Of a stretch of DNA of 36,922 bases, positions 31,470 to 36,922 are shown one piece after another (within the stretch, counting starts at the first letter, position 1; each line of letters begins with the position of its first letter). This stretch comes from Pigoraptor chileana. Its lineage: Eukaryota; Opisthokonta; Filasterea. A program made the position numbers and the translations under genes. The DNA is taken from NCBI GenBank assembly GCA_943704495.1, contig CALSCR010000052.1:1-36922 (forward strand), read 5' to 3'. The notes below the pieces were generated by a model. That model ran no database searches. It saw only the letters and a list, made by a program, of their open reading frames with translations, and was not told where the DNA came from.

Positions 31470-33305
31470 ATGGGTGACAAGGGCAGCGAGCCTAAGAGCG
31501 TCAAGTTCTTATTCGGCGGTCTCTCTGTGAGTATAATGTGATCACTAGAAGATCGACTCAATTGCATCGGAAAGCGACGCACTTCGTTTAGACATCCAAT
31601 TGAAGTATGCGTCCGTTATGTCCCTGTGTGTGTGTGCACGGATCGACATTTTGTCGTGAGAAGGCATCAGTATGCTGCACTATCTTATTCATTGTCTTTA
31701 TTCACTACTTTATTCACAATATATTCCCTTTTTTCATTCTGATCAGTGGTGTGATGTTGTCCCCGAGACTCCGATGACAACCCACCATTCATCTTGCGAA
31801 CTCGGTGTAATTATGCTAGATTACATCGCACCACAAATGTAGGATGTGTGTATATTGTTTACTAACCCGATACAAACAATACAACGGTGATGCACTCTCC
31901 ATGCATCAGGGAATGGGCGCAAGCCTGGTGGTGCATCCATTGGATGTCGTGAAGAACCGGATGCAAGTCAGTGGCGAAGGCACAACAAAGCGAGAATACA
32001 AAACGAGCTTCCACGCTCTCGGCAGTATTGCTCGCAAGGAGGGCCCCCGGGCGCTCTATGCAGGGTTCGTCTTGCCGTGGTGTGCGTGTGCGTGAATATG
32101 TGAGCTTTTGCTGTGGTATGCGTGTGTGTGCATATGTATGAGCTTTTGCTGTGGTGTCGTATGTATGATGTGCACATTGTTGGGATTGTCTTGCGTGGTG
32201 TGCGCGTGCGTGCATATGTGTGAGCTTTTGCTGTGGTGTGTGTGTGCGTGCATATGTGTGAGCTTTTGCTGTGGTGTGCGTGTGCGTGCATATGTGTGAG
32301 CTTTTGCCGTGGTGTGCGTGTGAGTGCATATGTACGATGTGCACATGCTGCGTGATGCATGACGCCGCCTGTGTGCAGATGCGTGTGAGACTGTTGTGTC
32401 ATGATGACCTTGCCACTTATTGATGAATGGTCCTACATGTCTTATGCGCTTTTTCGTTCCTTTTGTTAATTTGCTGTTTGAGTGCGAGCAGTGATCCTTG
32501 TGCATATGTTGTATGTTTTCTTTCTTTGTTCAGCACGCAAATCTTTCACTGATGTTACAAAACAATCGTCACAACATATACGCAACCACGAAACATTTGC
32601 AGCTTGACTGCAAGCCTTCTACGGCAGGCGACATACACCACCACACGACTGGGCGTCTACACTGTTCTCATTGAAGAGTTTACTAAGGAAGACGGGGAGC
32701 CTCCCTCCTTTCTCGCAAAGGCGGCCTTCGGTGTCGCAGCGGGGGCTTTGGGTGCCATTGTAGGGACCCCGCCGGATCTTGCGCTCATTCGCATGGCGGT
32801 GGATGGCCGATTGCCTCTAGCGCAACGACGCAATTACCACAATGTCTTTGATGCACTTCGTCGGATTGTTGCGGAAGAGGGTGTTGTGAACCTGTGGCGC
32901 GGGTGTTTCCCCACTGTTCTTCGTGCGATGGTGCTTAATGCGGCACAACTGGCATCGTATTCGCAAGCGAAAGAGTATTTTGTCAGCCGGTATCAGTTGG
33001 ATCCCGACCACATCGGCACGCATGCGGCAGCGTCGATGATCAGCGGATTTCTTGCCGCAGCGACGTCATGCCCTGTCGATCTCGCAAAAACGCGGATACA
33101 AAACACAAAGACGGGAGAAAACTACTCTGGTGTGATGGATGTATGGCACCGGTGCATCAAGGGAGAGGGATTTGCGAGCCTATGGAAGGGATTTACGCCG
33201 TACTATCTGCGCCAGGGACCGCACACGCTCCTCACGTTCATCATACTGGAACAGTTGTCAATGATATACCGAAAGAACGCGGCGCGAAACAGTGCCTCTG
33301 CGTAG
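31470..33305 (+). CDS. SLC25A11: Mitochondrial 2-oxoglutarate/malate carrier
   Basis: Exchanges 2-oxoglutarate for malate across the mitochondrial inner membrane, as part of the malate-aspartate shuttle. Three exons (31470-31526, 31910-32064, 32603-33305) join in phase to 304 aa; the animal protein is about 314 aa. It follows the animal sequence closely from SVKFLFGGL through VKNRMQVSGEG, REYKTSFHAL, LLRQATYTTTRLG, RMAVDGRLP, WRGCFPT, NAAQLASYSQ and FASLWKGFTPYY to LTFIILEQ. The three mitochondrial-carrier repeats each show their signature: HPLDVVKNR, TPPDLALIR and CPVDLAKTR. The first exon is only 19 codons; its Met sits just before the conserved KSVKFLFGG. No defect seen. Confidence 0.96.
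32097..32335. repeat. 38-bp minisatellite in carrier intron 2
   Basis: Five full or near-full copies of a 38-bp unit, opening TGAGCTTTTGCTGTGGTGTG and closing in GCATATGTG, interrupted once by a diverged stretch at about 32157-32210. The array begins 30 bp after the exon 2 donor. It encodes nothing. Confidence 0.93.
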
Positions 33306-34212
33306 ACAGCGGGTCGCGTGAGGGGAGGCCGGCGGGCGGGTGGACATGGAGTCGTGTGTACACTACTGGGCCAGCTGATCTTCTTCTGCTTGACGTCCAG
33401 TTTTTTGCGGTTCCGGCATCCGACTTATCGCGCTGTATTTTGAATTGACATGAGAGTGTATCGAGAACCTGAAAAGCTTCGCACATCTTCAAGATGACCG
33501 TGGAACTGACTACGAGCGTTTTGCGTGATCGATTGGTCTATCTGGGAGATGTATTTCGATGGTTTGTTTTGTGACGAGGGGTCTCTTTTTCTCTCCATAG
33601 CGGGTTGCGCGGTGCTGCCGTGCGTGCGTTACATTTTGCGTTGACTTTTTGCGTTTTGCGTGTATTGCGTCTGCCGTTTCAGTTTTTTTTATATAAGAAT
33701 GCATGGCTTATGAAATCTCTTTCACTGATTCTTGACAACGCATTGAGTAGTGGCTACTTACTGTTCCACTCGCCCTCGACACTTGTCGTCCATTTACAAT
33801 GTGTCGTATGCCTTCTTGTTCGATAACTGAAGCGTTACCGACTCACAGATTACGTCGCTGCCGTTCGCAGCGTCAGATCTGTCATGCCGGTGTAATCTAA
33901 AAAGTCTTGTCAAGTTGATGAGCATCCATTGTTGTCCTCAGTCAGTGTCGCGACTGTCAGGAATGAAACACTTCCACATAATAACGCACATTACACGAAC
34001 TCCCTAAATCTGATTCGGCAGAGCGTGGGCAGAGTACCATAATAGAGTGGATATTCACTGTAAATAACGACTCAATTCTTCTTGTGAAAACACGAAAAGC
34101 ATATAAGAATAGCTGTGTGGATGGGTTGAGGACTGACTACAACAAGATCTACTTGTAGCTACGTTCACAGGCAGGAGCGAGGAGAGTCGAGGAAAGTAAT
34201 TTGTGATGCCCA

Positions 34213-34270
34213 TGAAGCAGTCGTTGAGTTGAAGCAGTCGTTGGGTTTAAAGCAGTCGTTGGCTTTGAAG
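34213..34270. repeat. GAAGCAGTCGTTG short tandem repeat
   Basis: Three imperfect copies of a 17-19 bp unit with core AAGCAGTCGTTG, then a partial fourth. It lies in non-coding sequence. Confidence 0.85.
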
Positions 34271-34620
34271 GAACAATATTTGTGGCAAGATCTAGCACGA
34301 CTGGTCGCACGGGGGCGTGATCGATGTTACTGACACTTTAGCAGCTTCATCGCGCAGTATTGAGTTCTGTCCTCACGTCGTCTAGGTCCGATGGCAACCG
34401 TTGAAAACAGTCACTTGCACTGAAATCAATTTTCGAACGTCAAGACTTTATCTTGGCGAGGTCAGGAACAAGAGTTGCAAAACGGGCATAAAGACGCCAA
34501 ACATATGCGAAAGGAAAGGGATACAAAGAGAGAACAGAACAAGAAAAAAAGAAATCCAAACCGGATATATAACCGATAAGTGTGAGAGAGAGGGAGAGTT
34601 GTGTGTATGTATGTTGAGTC

Positions 34621-34672
34621 GTAGGATTAAATTCGGTGTCTTAGCGCGCACTGCCCATGGTCTCCACAAGTG
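34621..34672. repeat. Dispersed short repeat, copy C
   Basis: Reads GTAGGATTAAATTCGGTGTC, then TTAGCGCGCACTGCCCATGG and TCTCCACAAGTGGGAG. It matches 28281-28330 almost throughout and is followed by GAGAGAG/GTGTGAG sequence as copy A is. Confidence 0.65.
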
Positions 34673-34974
34673 GGAGGGAAAGAGAGAGTGTGTGAGAGCG
34701 AGTGTGCAACGTGCCAGATGGCACGGAAGGTGATAAAAACCAATCCACAAGACACCAGGCACACACACACACACACACACACACGCATACCAATGGCGAA
34801 CAAAACATAAAACGCACGCAAACCACGCAACGCATGCCGCAGAGTGAACGAAGTGCATGTGTGGACATCTCGCGAGTCGAACAACACATACCAACAACCA
34901 CGCGAAAAATACAGACACAATTCAGCAAACAAACAAAAAACAAAACAAACACCGCAATGTTAACAATCCACGGC

Positions 34975-36566
34975 CTAATTTTCTCCCTCGGGAATGGCGC
35001 ACTTTGGGCCCGGTGTCACAAAGTCCGCCCACCCGGGTTCCTGGGCAAAGGCATACCCCGTGCGACTGGCCCGTCTAGACATGGTGTGTCCAGACACCTC
35101 GTCGCCTACCGCAATCGCCGATCCCACTGCCGACGACGCAGACACGCTCTGCCCGCCCTCGGAGTGCCTTCGTCCCACATCCGCCACACCCGCACCCGAA
35201 GATGCAAATGTGGGTGCTGCAGGAAGCTTCTGTGAGGACGGGAGAACGACCGCATCCACGGTGAACACTTTCCCTTTGGCGTTGGCAGAGCCTGTTGTCT
35301 CGGCAACGCCACCCTCCATGTCCCCACTGAGAAGTGCAATGTCGCGCGGGTGGAATCGGCAGATCTCGCGGACAATGTCGACGGGTGTCGGGTGGTATGT
35401 CACCTCGATGTACCTGGACAAGCGATTATGAAAGAGATTGTTTGTGACGGATGTATTCACAGTTAATGAATAACTGAAATGCTCAAACATAGTTTTTCCA
35501 CACGCCTTCATCACGACCACTTCCCTGTGTCAAACATACACACGCAAACACACAGAGGCACGAACCCACACAAACACAAACACACACACGAACTCACCCG
35601 GCCATACACACAAACACAAAGACAAATACACACACACACACACACAGACACAGACACGAGACCCACCTGTTCATAATAATCGGCATGAACACAATTACGA
35701 CGGCGAGTGCAAAGGCGAACCAAAAGGCACCCATATCGCAACTCATAAACAGTGCGTTGTAGTAGGTGATGGTGGACCCAGCGATCTCCGACATGGAGTA
35801 CACAATGAGCGCAAAGAGCCAGTATGCGCCAATACTCCCCCTGCAGACACACGATGAAGTGAATGCGATTAGACGTGAGTGGCCGAGATAGGGGCATAAA
35901 AATGATCATGCAGCGGGAAAAGGAGACAAATGCACAGATAACTCACACACACACACACATAATACCCACCACGTAAACAGATGCGACATCCACGTCCAGT
36001 GGTATGTGTCGAGCGCAATCTGAAGATTCACAACATGCACCAGAATGCAAGAGATCATCATTCCCAGTATAATAAGATCCGAGCCGTCTGTGCCGTTCGA
36101 GTGCGTCAGTCCTCTGTTGGTGGTGCGACAGAGATCAAGATAACAATCGAGAGAGACGAAAAAAGTAAATGTGTGTGCGAGGGGGGGGGGGGAGGAAAGT
36201 TAGTTGGTGCGGTGGGAGACAAACAGACAGAGAATGAGAATGAATACATCGCACTTTTACGTGCTCGAGAAACTATGCATGAGTTAGATCGCGAATGAAG
36301 CGACACAAAGAGAGCCCCAAACAAGCCACATCCGTGATATGGAAGCCCACCTGATAGTTGCGAGGGGCACAAAGAAAATGACAACAGAGGTCCAAATGCC
36401 CTTCAGCAGCGACATCCAAAAAAGCTTCGTGTTGAAGAGCAGATTCTTCTGGCCGAGAATGTACAGCTGAGGAAACTTCACAGAGATCTCGTCGTTCACA
36501 TCCTAACAGTGGTAGGGTGGGGGACAGGATTGTTAGTGTTGTTGTGAGTGTGTATTATGTGCGTAC

Positions 36567-36656
<90 letters not shown>

Positions 36657-36766
36657 TGACTGCGTCGCAGTCCAATACAAACCTGGTCAAAAGCGCCCAC
36701 AGCCAAAACGGGAAGTGACGTGAAAATGACGTTGTAAAACGTGATGAACCAGGAATCGAAAACCGT
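34975..36766 (-). CDS. P4-type ATPase (phospholipid flippase), C-terminal part; 5' end off window
   Basis: Five exons (36766-36683, 36502-36351, 36113-35970, 35840-35667, 35413-34975) join in phase. They code for about 330 residues of the C-terminal membrane region and tail. The diagnostic P4 stretch [19 protein letters not shown] is complete and is followed by [20 protein letters not shown] and [10 protein letters not shown], the standard flippase loop. Further helices follow ([51 protein letters not shown]), then a cytosolic tail of about 145 aa starting [17 protein letters not shown]. These enzymes move aminophospholipids from the outer to the inner leaflet, usually with a CDC50 partner. 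The catalytic DKTG, nucleotide-binding and actuator parts lie beyond the right edge, so activity cannot be judged. The tail is Ser/Gly/Ala-rich. Confidence 0.93.
36565..36655. repeat. (AT)n(GT)n microsatellite
   Basis: A short AT run passes into a long uninterrupted GT run, within a flippase intron between the FTSLPV exon and the next. Confidence 0.97.
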
Positions 36767-36851
36767 CTGGAAAGCATTGAAAAAAGAAAAATGATGCCAC
36801 AAGAGTAAATCGATCAGTCGGTGAATAGTGTGCATGGCATGGCATTGCCTT

Positions 36852-36922
<71 letters not shown>
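36852..36922. repeat. (CA)n microsatellite, right edge
   Basis: Pure CA run reaching the end of the window, upstream of the first visible flippase exon and so probably intronic. Both window ends are CA repeats, which may reflect where the assembly broke. Confidence 0.97.

Larger units (their letters stand above)
33306..34974. other. Intergenic region between carrier and flippase 3' ends
   Basis: No gene recognised. It holds the 3' UTR of the carrier and, at the right end, that of the convergent flippase gene. Also present are a short tandem repeat at 34213-34270, a dispersed repeat copy at 34621-34672, and a (CA)12 run at about 34759. Confidence 0.55.

Overview
The window is nuclear DNA from a single-celled eukaryote with intron-rich genes. 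Introns have strong GTAAGT/GTGAGT donors, many microsatellites lie in introns, and both ends of the window are CA repeats. It encodes a true receptor tyrosine kinase (HRDLAARN catalytic loop, DFG, twin activation-loop tyrosines, KWMSPE) together with a microbial (type 1) rhodopsin and a CHASE-type hybrid histidine kinase. That mix suggests a unicellular relative of animals (Holozoa) or a nearby opisthokont lineage. This is inference; no species can be named from the sequence.

Layout, left to right: mitochondrial ribosomal protein bL9 (minus, 3' end off the left edge, about 98-933); microbial rhodopsin (minus, five exons, 2261-4222, 440 aa); a decayed copy of part of rhodopsin exon 1 (about 5400-5560); a low-information stretch; a broken kinesin motor (minus, about 6840-8230); a decayed copy of the bL9 5' end (about 8330-8705); then a tandem duplication. 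The duplicated unit is an orphan Ser-rich protein gene on the minus strand beside a histidine kinase gene on the plus strand. In the left unit the orphan gene is open (10006-10758) but only about 175 bp of the kinase remain (11657-11830). In the right unit both are intact: the orphan at 12120-12866 and the hybrid histidine kinase at 14227-17448 (four exons, 832 aa).

The right half holds the largest gene, a receptor tyrosine kinase on the minus strand (18847-30584). Eighteen exons close exactly in phase into 2125 aa: signal peptide, a very long ectodomain of chlamydial-Pmp-type GGA(I/L/V) repeats, one transmembrane helix, a complete kinase domain, and a tail with two YxN motifs. Divergent from it is a mitochondrial oxoglutarate/malate carrier (plus, 31470-33305, three exons, 304 aa). 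Last is the 3' part of a P4-type phospholipid flippase (minus, 34975-36766), whose 5' part lies off the right edge.

Three genes are membrane sensors: the rhodopsin (light), the CHASE histidine kinase (extracellular small ligand) and the Pmp-repeat receptor kinase (surface or adhesion cue). Nothing in the sequence shows that they act together. The left half is marked by repeated small-scale duplication followed by decay of one copy. I found no convincing RNA gene, CRISPR array or intact mobile element. Exon limits were inferred by eye from GT-AG sites, reading phase and family alignment from memory; no search was run.
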